Under the pieces are notes generated by a model. The model was not told the origin of the DNA. It saw only the letters and a list, made by a program, of their open reading frames with translations, and did not search any database. Source: Gracilaria gracilis (Eukaryota > Rhodophyta > Florideophyceae > Gracilariales > Gracilariaceae). Taken from it: DNA of 64,000 bases. Position numbers and translations under genes: made by a program. The DNA is taken from positions 348,099-412,098 of the forward strand of contig JARGSG010000038.1 of assembly GCA_030374805.1 (NCBI GenBank). The letters are read 5' to 3'. The number at the start of each line of letters is the position of its first letter. Position 1 is the first letter of the stretch. This document shows positions 1 to 10,258 of this stretch, in pieces.

Positions 1-1404
1 CAAACTTCAGAGCCAATATCGCGTAACGAGTCAAGTGACGCACGCTGTAGTCTCCGATAGCCTCACTTCTCTTCAAAGCACCAGCTAACAGCCTCGAAGT
101 AATGCTCTACACATTCACATGTGACTCGTCCACGAAGTTCTGCACAAAAGATACCGTGCTATGAATTTTGTCTGCAAACGACATCTTCAGCACATTCAAA
201 CTCATCTCGTTCAGAAGATTGCCGAGTCCTAGTACCTCGTTCAATGTCATGGCATTCCCATCCTTTCTTCCCCACAGCACAACATCCAAAGAACGGACTA
301 TATCCACCCACTTCCCGCCTTCCCCATGCAAGTCTCGTAGCACAAGAATTCGGTGATATCCGTCTATGAGGGTTACGGGCACAACAAATCTCCCATCATT
401 AACTATTTCATTCATATCATACTCCCCCAGAAATGCCACAGCAATCGAATCTGCAGACGGAAGCCACCCAAAGTAACGACATTCATCATCGTCACCTCCT
501 TGTGTCCCAGATTCACACTTCGAACTGTCTTCTTCGGGATTTCAATCATATCGATATCCATCGTCAACCTGCGCTGAACACAGCCGGCGACGGAAATCTT
601 CTTGAGAGACAGGGTGTTCTCAACCTCTTCCGACGGAACACTGTCTCCTTCATCGAACAAGTCCTCCTCCGCGTCAGGAAGCGGAGCCTTACTCGTCTGA
701 AAGACCTCCACACTATCGTCGTCGGAGTCCTCTCTGATGCTGACGCTCGCTCCCACGGGCTTCTTTATCTCTTTAGAAGACTTTTCTCGAGTTTTGGAAG
801 CTCCCTCAGCAGGTTTCTCGACCTCCAGAGCAACCAATTTCTCAGGCTGAGATGTAGAAGACTTGCCAGCCCCGGACCCTGGAGTAGGACTTTGCGGAAT
901 CTCGATTCGGTCAATCATCGACGTATCCCACGCATACACCCCAGATGAGAACAACTCGCCCAGCGTACTTGGTGGGTCTTCAGTACCTTGAAAACGGTAA
1001 GGGTACTTCGAGCTTCCATGACTTATAATAATCTTCGTCCTCCAGATCACAACCAAGTCTTCTCCTTCTAGGGCAGTCGCGCTTAAAAGATGCCCATGGA
1101 GCGAGCGGCAAAGAGCCTTCCCAGCACCACCGGCGGACCCCACACCCCTCACCTCCGCGGTTCCCACTTTCGCCCTGCTCTTTTCTTTCCCAACCGTCAC
1201 AAACAAATGCACCGCATCGCCGCCTTTCACTACCGGCGTAGCAGCGGGCAAAACCTTCTTCGTCATTGCTCGGGCTGGTGGCATACGCGGCGTAGTGCCT
1301 TTTGCCCTCCCTCTCCCTCGTGTTAGGGGCGGCATTTCTAACACCCCTGCACTTGGGTTCGGTCGTCTTGAATCCCGCCCCCTTTTATGCTTGCGAGGCG
1401 GCAT
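1..1404 (-). pseudogene. ParB/sulfiredoxin-like domain protein, interrupted, runs off left edge
   Basis: The frame starts at 1404 with a basic, Pro/Gly/Arg-rich N-terminus (GRGRAKG and similar) and an acidic middle, then a ParB-like domain whose best motif is IDGYHRILVLRDL near 330-366. ParB-like domains bind or cut DNA, and in prokaryotes and phages they are often fused to amino-DNA methyltransferases. A one-base frameshift lies near 438, beside a short G run: the frame from 1404 stops at 412, while the conserved reading continues in another frame from about 439. That second frame meets an in-frame TAG at 107-109 but stays open to base 1 (SITSRLLAGALKRS and onward), so the gene probably continues outside the window. 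Its neighbour is the head-to-head methyltransferase-SET frame at 1925-3214, probably the other part of a homologous gene. The ParB-like call is fairly firm; the role in this organism is inference. Confidence 0.6.
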
Positions 1405-1697
1405 CGCGGTTACACGCGGCTGATAGAATGGAAAAGGTTGTTTCCCACCGTCGAGAACGCTCGCGAGATCGGTTAGCTAGTTGTAACTTTCACTCCCGTT
1501 CCTTTACGTCTACTTCATCACGGATGCGCGTCCGCTCAATATTAGTTTAAACTATACACTATGCCTATTTAAAAATTTTATGGCGTACTCGCGGGACGTT
1601 TACAAATCTACATCAAGCTACAAACATCTATAGTACACTTGTACAACAATATTTGAGCAATAAAGAAATAAATAAAATTTGTGGCGAACTAATTTCA

Positions 1698-1781
1698 CTC
1701 TGAGACAGCGGACCGGGGTGTCGTGGCGCTTCATCGGTGCACCGATGAAGCGCCACGACACCCCGGTCCGCTGTCCCAGAG
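1698..1781. repeat. 84-bp near-perfect palindrome
   Basis: Bases 1704-1738 are the exact reverse complement of 1741-1775, with the self-complementary GC at 1739-1740 as centre. After one mismatch (1703/1776) pairing resumes for five more bases on each side. There is essentially no loop. It lies between two head-to-head gene parts, which suggests an inversion or inverted-duplication junction rather than a terminator. Confidence 0.9.
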
Positions 1782-1783
1782 AC

Positions 1784-1919
1784 GTTGGTGGTGCCACGTA
1801 TGCCAGCACCCCAGTTTCATCACACACGGCGCGTTGACAGCGGGCGAATTTCACCGCTTACGGCTCGTTGGCTGTGCCACGTGTGCCACCGCCGCATCTT
1901 CATCACTCACGGCGCGTTG
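1784..1919. repeat. Two 53-bp imperfect direct repeats
   Basis: 1784-1836 and 1867-1919 are similar copies (GTTGGNNGTGCCACGT core, ending CACGGCGCGTTG) spaced 83 bp start to start. They directly abut the right side of the palindrome and the beginning of the methyltransferase frame. No coding meaning is evident. Confidence 0.75.
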
Positions 1920-1924
1920 GGACA

Positions 1925-3214
1925 ATGGAGTACGCTGTACATGGAGTTCGAAATGGTCTCAGCTACGCGCAGCAGCATGTGATGGTGAACTATGAGAACT
2001 TCAACTTCGTGCAGTCGAGGTACCCGGGGTACCACAGTGTCATTGACCAGGTACCCCCCATGTTTAATGGGGAGACTCTTAAGTGGAAGAGAAAGAAGGA
2101 AGGTGGGGGCTCCGTTTTACAAAAGGTGAGGTCCGAACAGAAACCTCGGGCATTGCTGAAGGAGCTAATCAGTGGGTTTTCCCAGGCTGGGGATATTGTG
2201 GTCGACTTGTTTGCGGGGACGTTTTCGACAGCAATGGCATGCATGGAGTTACAACAGCATCGTAGGTTCATCGGGTGTGAGCCGGACCCTGACTGCTTTG
2301 CCCATGCTAGGCACGCCGCAATTGTTCAATTCGCATTGTGCGTGCGGGAAAATGAGACGGATATCCAGGTAACGCAGGAAGTTCGGAATGCTATGATTAG
2401 GGTGTTGAACTTATTTCCGAAATGGAATGTCCGCCCATCGAGATCATGAAAGGCTCCATCCGCCTACCCCCAGTATCAAAAGTTTCCAACGTACATTGTG
2501 GACTTTCTTGCGTCAATGTGGCGGGATGAGAGCTTGGTCACGACTGGTAGGCGTAAGGCCCTTCACGAATGGCCTAAAACTTTGCAAGGAAAGATGGGGC
2601 TTCTGGATTGGAATGCCATGTTGGCACTGGAAGCGACCATGTGCGGTTGTCGTATCAGGAAGTCGACGATTCGCCACCCTGGCGCAGGAGTGGGGGTGTT
2701 CACTACATGGCGATTCATGGAAAATGAAGAGATATGTTACTTCTATGGAACACTGGTGTACCATGACCTAACGAAGAGAAAAGAGGTACACAGGAAATAT
2801 GGTGAAGGTTTATTGGGAGCCATTTCCGAACGCTTTCGGAAGTATGCGATGGAGTTTAACGTCCGCGGCGATATATTCCATAACCTCCCAGAAAGAAGAC
2901 AAGGAGTAAGTTTAATACCTGTATGGATTGTCCCCGCTCCTTTTTCATTGGGTGGAACGATTAACGATCCCAAATATATGGAAGGTGATAAGAACATTGA
3001 TGCAGTTGCGGATGGTGTGACGAAACGAAGGACTGCAAATGTGCGGGTCATTCGAACTCTAAATAGAGGACGCACCCCGCATCAACTACGAGAATACCAA
3101 ATGCTTGCGGTGCGAGCACTTCGGAAACTGGAAGTGGGAGAGGAGTTGTTCGTGGATTATGGAGTAGAGTATAGCTGGGGTATATCGGGAAATCCTATTA
3201 TAGTAATCGATTAG
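1925..3214 (+). pseudogene. Amino-DNA methyltransferase C-half fused to a SET domain (one internal TGA)
   Basis: From the ATG at 1925 the frame reads PGYHSVIDQVPPMFNGE, then SEQKPRALLKELI and the S-adenosylmethionine-binding motif DLFAGTFSTAMAC (near 2204). This is typical of beta-type N4-cytosine/N6-adenine DNA methyltransferases, in which the catalytic (D/S)PP(Y/W) motif precedes this point; that motif is not present here. A TGA at 2447-2449 interrupts, but the same frame continues without shift to 3214. It then shows a SET domain: GAGVGVFTTWRFMENEEI (near 2685), TANVRVIRT (near 3035), RKLEVGEELFVDYGVEY (near 3125-3175). SET domains methylate protein lysines. One protein would therefore combine DNA and protein methylation modules. 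The N-terminal methyltransferase half, and possibly ParB, appears to have been separated by rearrangement at the palindrome. Both domain calls are firm; fusion rests on frame continuity across a single stop. Confidence 0.7.
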
Positions 3215-3671
3215 AACGTGTAGTAAATTAGCTACATGTAAAACAACACCCTAAACCTCGATAATGAAGTGGCACTTATTCCATTCCAACTTCGCCGTTG
3301 AGCACGAATTAGAAACTAAACACTTTAGCTCAAGTGCAAGATGGAAGTACGTAGATACATAAAAGGTAGTGAAGGGCATCGAATATGATTGCGAAACCTT
3401 GTACGTTTTTTAACATTATGAGAACCATTCAGAAATGGAGATTTCGGTGTCATTTTTTCGTTTCGGAATCGGGAAATAAAAAACAGCACTCGGTGATTTC
3501 CACCACACTCCACTCGATTGGGGGTGTGCATTCGATCAGTAACGTTCGATCACCGCGAGTGCCAAACACGTCGAGAGCAGAGCAGTTCCGATTCCGGTGA
3601 CCTTCGATCACGGTCAGCGGCTAAAACGTCGTGAGCCCAGCGTCAACCGCGAGGAACCGTTCGGATTGTAT
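3215..3671. other. No gene seen
   Basis: AT-richer spacer between the SET frame and the next long frame. The next frame is open from 3597 but its first ATG is at 3672. No clear terminal repeat or promoter was found. Confidence 0.5.
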
Positions 3672-6353
3672 ATGGTGAAACGTAAGACGAGGGATGTGAA
3701 TGCGGAGGAGGTTAGCGGTCGCGCGTCAAAGAGCCGAAGGCGTGGCGAAACCGTAAGTGGCGAAGTTCGCACCGCTCTTAGTACGCGTGCGCCTCGGAGT
3801 GGTTTACGTGGGAAGGGGAGGAAAGGTGCGGCGAGGAGCGACGGTGCGGCGAGGAGCGACGGTGCGGTGAAGAGCGACATTGCGGCGAGGAGCGACGGTG
3901 CGGCGAGGAGAGAAGGTGCGGCGAGGAGCGTCGGGGGCGGAACATCGGAGCGAACGGAGCGAACGGAGCGAACGGTAAGCATTGTAGTGACGAAACCTAT
4001 TGCGAACGCACGAGATCAAGAAGTTAGTCCCAAGAAAAGAATAGGAGCGCATCGAGGGTTGCCGAAAAAGATTCTGCGCGGTGGTCGGGAGAGAGATGGT
4101 CGTAGAAGAGGCGCAGAGACTGCGCAAGTTTTAGAGGAGAGCGATAGCGGGGATATGATAGTGAAGGGTAAAGAGCTTCGTACGAGTGTCGAAGGAAGAA
4201 CGATAGCAAGGAGTAGTACCATATTAGGTAGTGGGGGTCTTCGAGGAAGAAAGGGAACTAACGGTGATAAAGTGCCTAAGGCTGGGGTACCCGAAGAGGT
4301 GGAAGGAGAAAGGGAGAGAGTGAGGTGTGGTCACCCGCCGAGGACGCGAAGAGTGGAGAGTTTGGTTGTTCTGACGCCAAATAGAGTGCCAGAGAAGGAA
4401 AGCATTGGTTTCGAGCAAGAGAATGCAAACCGGGAGAAAGAAGGAGTGGGGCGTGTGCGGCCAATGGCAGAACGTGAGACAGGGGAGGGTAGTGAGAGAA
4501 GAATAGGGAGTGTGGTTCATGGATTGGTGGGTGTTGAAGTTGTGGAAAAGGGGGGAGATAAGCGACGAGAACATGCGGACGGGAGAGTGGTACGACGTAG
4601 AGGTGGTGGATCAACCAAGGAAATTGTCGGAGGGACAGCAGCAGTGGTTGAGAGGGATTTCGAAGGGGAGGACGACGTACAAACAGAACCGCGTCAGGAA
4701 GTGAATGTCGTGGAGACAGCGCCACTAACGATCCAAGGGATGCGTGTAAGACGCAACACCGTTTTACTTCCGAAGGATGTGGGAGACGAAAGTGACGGCG
4801 ATCGTGGAGAAAGCGGACGTAGAATTGGCGGAGATGAATGGAGATCTACAAGGGAACGAGAAGGGATTGAGGAGAACTTAAGCGTATTGCCACGGTCTGC
4901 ACTCGTTCAGAGGGTGAATTCACTGAAGGGACAGTTGGGAAATATGAAGGAATATCACTATACATTGATGGTGAGTTTGAAGCTGACGCAGGAAGACCTG
5001 GGAAGGCTGAGGGAAGAAAATAAATGGCAAAATGTGTTGATCGAAAGTCTTCGGGAGCCAGTGAAGGGGAGAAAGCGAGGTAGTGGAGGAAAGAAGGTGA
5101 GAGGGCGTCGAAAGTATGATATTGGAGTGGAAGAATGTTTTTATAGATTCGCAAGGGCTGTATATGATAGGATTCTTCATTATGCGAAGTTGGAGGCGTT
5201 TGAACTTTGTTTCGACACGGAAAACGTTGGTAGAAGCTGGAAGAACAGGAGTGAGACGGTGGGAGAAAGTAGAGAGGGGAGCATGTTTGTAGTTGCGGAG
5301 GAGGAGATGGTGCCTAGGTTCCCAATTCAGGTTTCATATGAGATGAGGGCGTACACACCATCGACAGAGGGTGGAAGTGATGTGTTGTTGAAGTATGTGG
5401 TCGAGACAGAAATAATGGGAGAGACGTAGGAGACGATAAGAGAAGCAGGGAGGAAACAAGAGTGCGTGGAGAATGTAAGCGCGGACAAGTGTCTGAAGCA
5501 GCGGATGAAGCAGACGATAAGCGATGTGATTGGGGTACGAAAGCGGGCTGCTCGGGAGAGATTATTCTCTTTACTGGGATATGATTTGATTGCGAAGCGG
5601 GCGAAGCCTAGCGAGGGGACGGAACTTGGTGAGGAGTTGAAGAAGCAGATAGACGAGGCTCGCGAGAAGCTTATGGGAAGTGAAGAAGATGGGATGAACA
5701 AGTTGTGTGCATGGAGAATGAGCCGTTTTGGAGATCTTGCGTACTCTGGGTCAACTGTGCATGCTCCACAGTGGAGCTGTGATGATGAAGACAAGTATTT
5801 CAAGAAGGGAATGGCGGTGGCAGTGTTGGAGGAGTACATGGGATACGCAGTGGAGACCAAATTTAATGGGGAAAAGCATTACGTGGATGGGACGGTGATG
5901 CACCTCGCCAGACTTGATGCGTGGATTGGGTGTGTTGTGAAAACGATGAACGAGGGTGTGGGACGTGGAGGACGAAGGCAGCTCTTGTTTTCTACATTGT
6001 ATGGGAGGTATCTGCCGAGGGCAGTGGAGGGTATATTGAAGGTGCCATGGGAATTGGTGGGGGACGAGCACGGCGAAGAGTTTGAGAACGATGGGTTTCT
6101 AGAGGGGGATCCGAGGTGTGTGTCCGGAAATTCGGAGAGAACTGCGACGGTTGGGCTGTGGATTCCATCGGGGGAGATGGTATATCTAGCGGTGAGGGAG
6201 GAATACTTTATGGCGAATTTTACGCGGAGACTTGGAGCGGTTCTTGATTGCTACATAGCAGCGTGCCGACCAGAGGAGCCCAGTTTCAGTCTTTTGGATG
6301 GGCACCGGGGAGAGGGCACGGATGGGGCAGAAGGAGGAGCGGGGAGAGGGTAG
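3672..6353 (+). pseudogene. Unrecognised ~890-codon protein with one in-frame TAG
   Basis: I do not recognise this protein. The first ATG is at 3672. The N-terminal third is basic and repetitive: about six 18-bp units coding GAARSD-like hexapeptides at 3825-3935, then three 9-bp units coding ERT. A short coiled-coil-like stretch (LKGQLGNMKEYH... LGRLREENK) lies near 4930-5030. The C-terminal part (5466-6353) looks globular, with no family motif that I can name. A TAG at 5427-5429 is the only stop in the frame, and the coding character continues immediately afterwards, so this is one gene with a nonsense codon (or a sequencing error). It runs tail to tail with the transposase at 6470-9708, about 115 bp apart, and may be that element's second gene. 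Confidence 0.5.
3825..3978. repeat. Tandem 18-bp and 9-bp coding repeats
   Basis: About six copies of an 18-bp unit (GGTGCGGCGAGGAGCGAC and variants) are followed by three 9-bp units (GCGAACGGA). Both are in frame, giving a low-complexity basic region in the overlapping protein. Confidence 0.8.
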
Positions 6354-6469
6354 GGTGAATAAGAGTGGGAGGAGTGGAGATAGCTGTGGGATGATGAAGA
6401 TGTGGTATATCTTGTTCATCCCATACCTATCTCCAATCTTACCTATGGAAGAGGGTGATAGTGATTGGT

Positions 6470-9400
6470 TTATGAAAATCGTATGGAATGAGTGCTATGC
6501 GGGGGGTGGGAGGTAGGGCCTGGAAGTGGGGTCCCGGTAGAATCTGTTGAGGTAGAATCTATGGAAACGCCAATGGAGGCGGGAATTGAAGGGGGTGCGG
6601 GGTAGTTCTGGCGGGGAACATCAACGGAGCCAAGGATAGAAGAGAAAGGGATGAGTCCAAACAATGGAGAAACGTTGTCGGATGTGGAGTGGGTGGAGAT
6701 GGGAACTGGATGGGCGGTGTGGTTATGTTCGTCGTCTGTTGCCCATCGGAGGCATACGCAGTTGAGGATGATATCGACTTCGTCGCTTGGTGGGACGAGC
6801 TCCATGAACTGTACGAAGTCGAACTCCTTGGAAGATGGAGTGGAAGAAGGAAGGGTGAAGCGAAGAAGGGAGATGAGTTTGCAGACCCAGACGATGGGGG
6901 TGGAGTTGGAGGAGCTGGTGCCTGCGACGAGGACGTGAGAGACCTTTGGGGATTTAGAAGGACCGAAGGACGGGGTGGCAAATATTCGTTGGATGAGAGG
7001 GACTGGAGGACCCTGGAGCGCGAGCTCATTCCGCTCTTCAATGTAGTGGTCGAGTGATGGTACATAACCGCCGGCGACGTAAGCGAAGTTGACTACGGTG
7101 ATACGGGTGCGACGGAAAGTGGGGGAGTTCTCTGAGAGTTCTAGGACTTCGAGAGAAAGGTTGATGAATGAAGGGAGGGCGTCTTTTCCAATCTGTTGGA
7201 GGATGGAGAGAGTGTCGGTGGGGAAGAGGTCTTGTAGAGATTTGGGATTGAAATGAGGATAAGAGTGGAGGAATTTGTGGGCGGTGATGAGATCAGCGAA
7301 TGAGATGAGTTTTCCATCACGGACCAAACCGGGTTGGCGGGATTGGATGGGAGAGGCGAGGGCAGGAGTAGAGGAAGTGATGGAGGGGTTGGTGGAAAGG
7401 GGGTTCCAATCTTTGGTGGGGTTGGAGTGATGGATGGCGCGAATGGTTTCTTCATGTGCGGTGGACCTGCGCTTTGAGGTTTTGGAGTGGTGTGATTTGA
7501 AGAGGGAGTGGGCGTGTTCGAATATGCCGGCATCGTTGAAGTGGAGGCCTCCGAAGCGGCGAATGTCCTCGACGATGTGGTCGAGGAGATGGAACTTGAG
7601 GGTGCCAAGGCTGGAATTGTGGTGGGGGCCGAGGACGAGTACGGGTGTGCGCTTGAAGGAGCAGATTTGGAATTGGAGGTCGGTGAGGCGGGAGTCGGTC
7701 CATTCTGCGGAGGTGTTGTATCTCATGGAGAAGAGGAGAAGATCGGAGTACTTGGTGAAAACGGAAGTGATGGGAGCTGCATCGACCTCGTCACAGCAGC
7801 GGGCGAAGAAGGCGCCGATGAAGGGGAAGACCATGTCGAGTGAGCGGTAGTCTTTTGCTTCGAGCATACCACGTAGGCCGTCGGAGGTGAAGATACCGTT
7901 AAGCGTCTGACCGTTGTCGGAGGAGGGAAAGTCGATGCGAAGTCCTGAGGCTGGGGAGTGCTTTTCGATGCCGGCGAGGATGGTGTTCGCGTTTTTCAGG
8001 ATGGAGGAGCGGACGGAGTTGAAGGAACGACGGGACTTGGAGGAACGGGGGGTAGTGAAGAGTGATTCTGACTTGAGTCTCTCGATGGCTGCGAGCTTGA
8101 TGAGCTTGGAGATGCCGAGGTGAAAGTTATGGAGTGGTTCGAAGGGGAAGATGTTGTAAGGGGAGAGGAGAGGGGTGATGTTGAGGAGAGGGTAAGATTC
8201 GAAGAGGAGGAGTATTTTGCGAGGGAAAGGGAGTGGAGTACTTCAACGGCCTTTTCCTTGGTGTTTCGGACGATTCTGGGCTTTCTGGCGAGGAGGGCCT
8301 TTTCAGCATCTTGGAGGAGGGTAGAGTGTGATTTTCGGGCAACGATAGTCTGGGTCTGGGAGCGAATAGGGGGGGATGGAATGTGTAGGTGGGGGTCGGA
8401 GCGTGGGATGCTGAATCGGTGGCATGGATGCTGGGGGCGGGTGCCGTGGGAGATGGGGAAAATGTCCTTTGCTTCTGGGATGTATGCGCAGTAGCTGGCG
8501 ATGATTGGGTTACAATGGCGGAGCACGCCATTAGCGTCACGGAAGGGGAAGCCGATGAGGCCGGAGGAGAGAAGAGGGTCGAGGAGGTTGGAGATGGCAC
8601 GCTGGATGAGTTGCATTTTGGTAGAGCGGGAGATGCTGGACGAGGTTTGGAGGATGGTATCGAGGTCTTGAGAGGGGGTGGCGAGATTGAAAGAGGTTGG
8701 AAGGTGTCCGAGACGGGTGAGGTTGTCATTGATACATTTGCGACGGAACGAGTCGGGGAAGTTGAGGAGGGTGATGTGAAGGGGGTAGGAGGTGATGGAA
8801 GAGGATTTGAGGGAGGTGGAGGACTTGTCGGAGTATACTTGGACGAAGCCGTTGAAGGAGTCGATACCGGTGTTCTCAGGGGTGTGCCAGATGCAGGAGT
8901 TATTGGAGGACTACATGATTGCGTGCTTGAGGGCTGGTACAGCTTCTTTTCCGAGGGAGGAAGCCATGGGGTGGGCGAAAGCGGGAGAGCCGGAGGAGGT
9001 TGTATGGGGGACGTGGTGGAAGAAGGTGTTGTCGGAGTGTGCGAGTGCGAGTTGTCCTTTAAGGACTTGGATAGCATCCTTTCGGAAGATAGTGGCTGTA
9101 AAGAGGTGCTGTGGGTCGTGGAGGGTGGCCGGGGTGAAACCGTTGTTGGTGACTCGGTGTTGGAAGAGGTTTGTTTGACGTTTGAGACACTGGGAAGCGG
9201 AGGAGACGGCGTTGTGGAAGGCTGACTTGGAGAAGGAGGGGTCGTGGAGGAGAGAAATGAGTTCATCTGCCTTGCGGGGGCCGAGGGTGGAAGCGATGGA
9301 AGAGATGTAGAGGACCATTCGTTCGAGGTGGGGGTTGTTGAGGAGAGGGAAGGAGGGGGGTGGTGGAGGAGGTGGGGAGGGGGAGAGGGAGCAGAAGGGG

Positions 9401-9708
9401 GTGCCTTCGATATGGTAGGCGACTTGGGTGTGGACGGAGAGGGAGAGCTGCTGCTGGTGGTAGGAGTCGTCGTCGACGATGGGGACGTTATCGGAAGGGC
9501 GATTGGAGACAGGAGGTGGGGGTGGTGGTGGGAGTAGGGGGGTGGACTTGTGACGCTTTGTGCGTGGGGGAAAGTGAGGGACGTTGCCGCCGGGGGAGAG
9601 GAAACGCTTGTTGGCCGTGAGACGGTTAGGGCATCTTCTTTGGTGTCTTTGAATGGCGGGGATGGTGCAAGCGAAGAAGGAGCAGCCTTCAAAGCAGCAA
9701 TTAGGCAT
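6470..9708 (-). pseudogene. Plavaka/KDZ-like DNA transposase, decayed
   Basis: The start at 9708 opens with a zinc-finger-like motif (CCFEGC... HQRRCP). A TAG at 8911-8913 interrupts. The same frame then reads SCIWHTPENTGID, VYSDKSSTS, SYPLHITLLNFPDSFR and YIPEAKDIF... PCHRF, the order seen in fungal Plavaka-type (KDZ-related) transposases. Near 8150-8180 the frame shifts by one base, and the third frame reads FPFEPLHNFHLGISKL, then KFHLLDHIVEDIRRFGG... FEHAHSLFKSHHSKTSKR, also typical of this group, and a variable C-terminus to 6470. These enzymes cut and paste the element. Two lesions make this copy inactive unless they are sequence errors. A long Pro/Ser-rich frame on the same strand (8127-9812) is a shadow. 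The right end of the element is probably near 10240. Confidence 0.7.
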
Positions 9709-10028
9709 GGCGGGAAGCGGTGTGGGGGTGTTGGGGGAGACGGGGGTACGTAGTGGTGGGGAGCGTAATATGGCGCACGGAGGGTGGGACGGAGTGATGG
9801 GGGAGGTGGCACGTGATGCGAAGGCGTTTCAAAAGTGAGAGAATAAACGGCCGATATCTGATATGAGAGTTGTTGAATAGATGTGCTGTATCTCTATAGA
9901 GAGTTCCTATTCGAAGGGTTTGTATTCTTCTAATCGTATTCCATAAGTAGCTATCTATGTATATATATACCTATGCGCCACCGTATAGTTCTAAATATGT
10001 GCCACTTACACACTTACATTGGGTTCGG

Positions 10029-10240
10029 AAACTAGCATGAACGGAAGTAACATGCTAGTTTGTCTTCCATCCAAACTAGCAATGATGGAAATATTCATGA
10101 ATGATTCTATCCACGCAAACTAGCACAAGTGGAAATGTGGAAATATTTCTGGAAATTAAGCACATCCAAATTTGGATGAATTCACCGGTTTTTCGATCAT
10201 TTTAATTCGGTCATTTTTGAGACCAAAACTAGCATTCCGA
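10029..10240. repeat. Subterminal AACTAGC motif array, probable transposon end
   Basis: At least five AACTAGC or reverse-complement motifs occur here: 10030 region with an inverted partner GCTAGTTTG about 25 bp on, then near 10073, 10117 and 10225. The last is in CAAAACTAGCATTCCGA (10224-10240), which is repeated exactly at 26271-26287. Repeated short motifs inside a transposon end usually bind the transposase. The adjacent gypsy coding sequence starts 19 bp later. Confidence 0.6.
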
Positions 10241-10258
10241 TAACACTGACGTGATCCA

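Noticed and set aside
1698..1781. Palindrome as a transcription terminator
   Set aside because: It has no loop, no T run, lies upstream of both flanking genes, and bacterial-type termination is not expected here.
8127..9812. A 561-codon Pro/Ser/Thr-rich minus-strand frame
   Set aside because: It overlaps the transposase frame and is a composition shadow; only the other frames show conserved transposase motifs.
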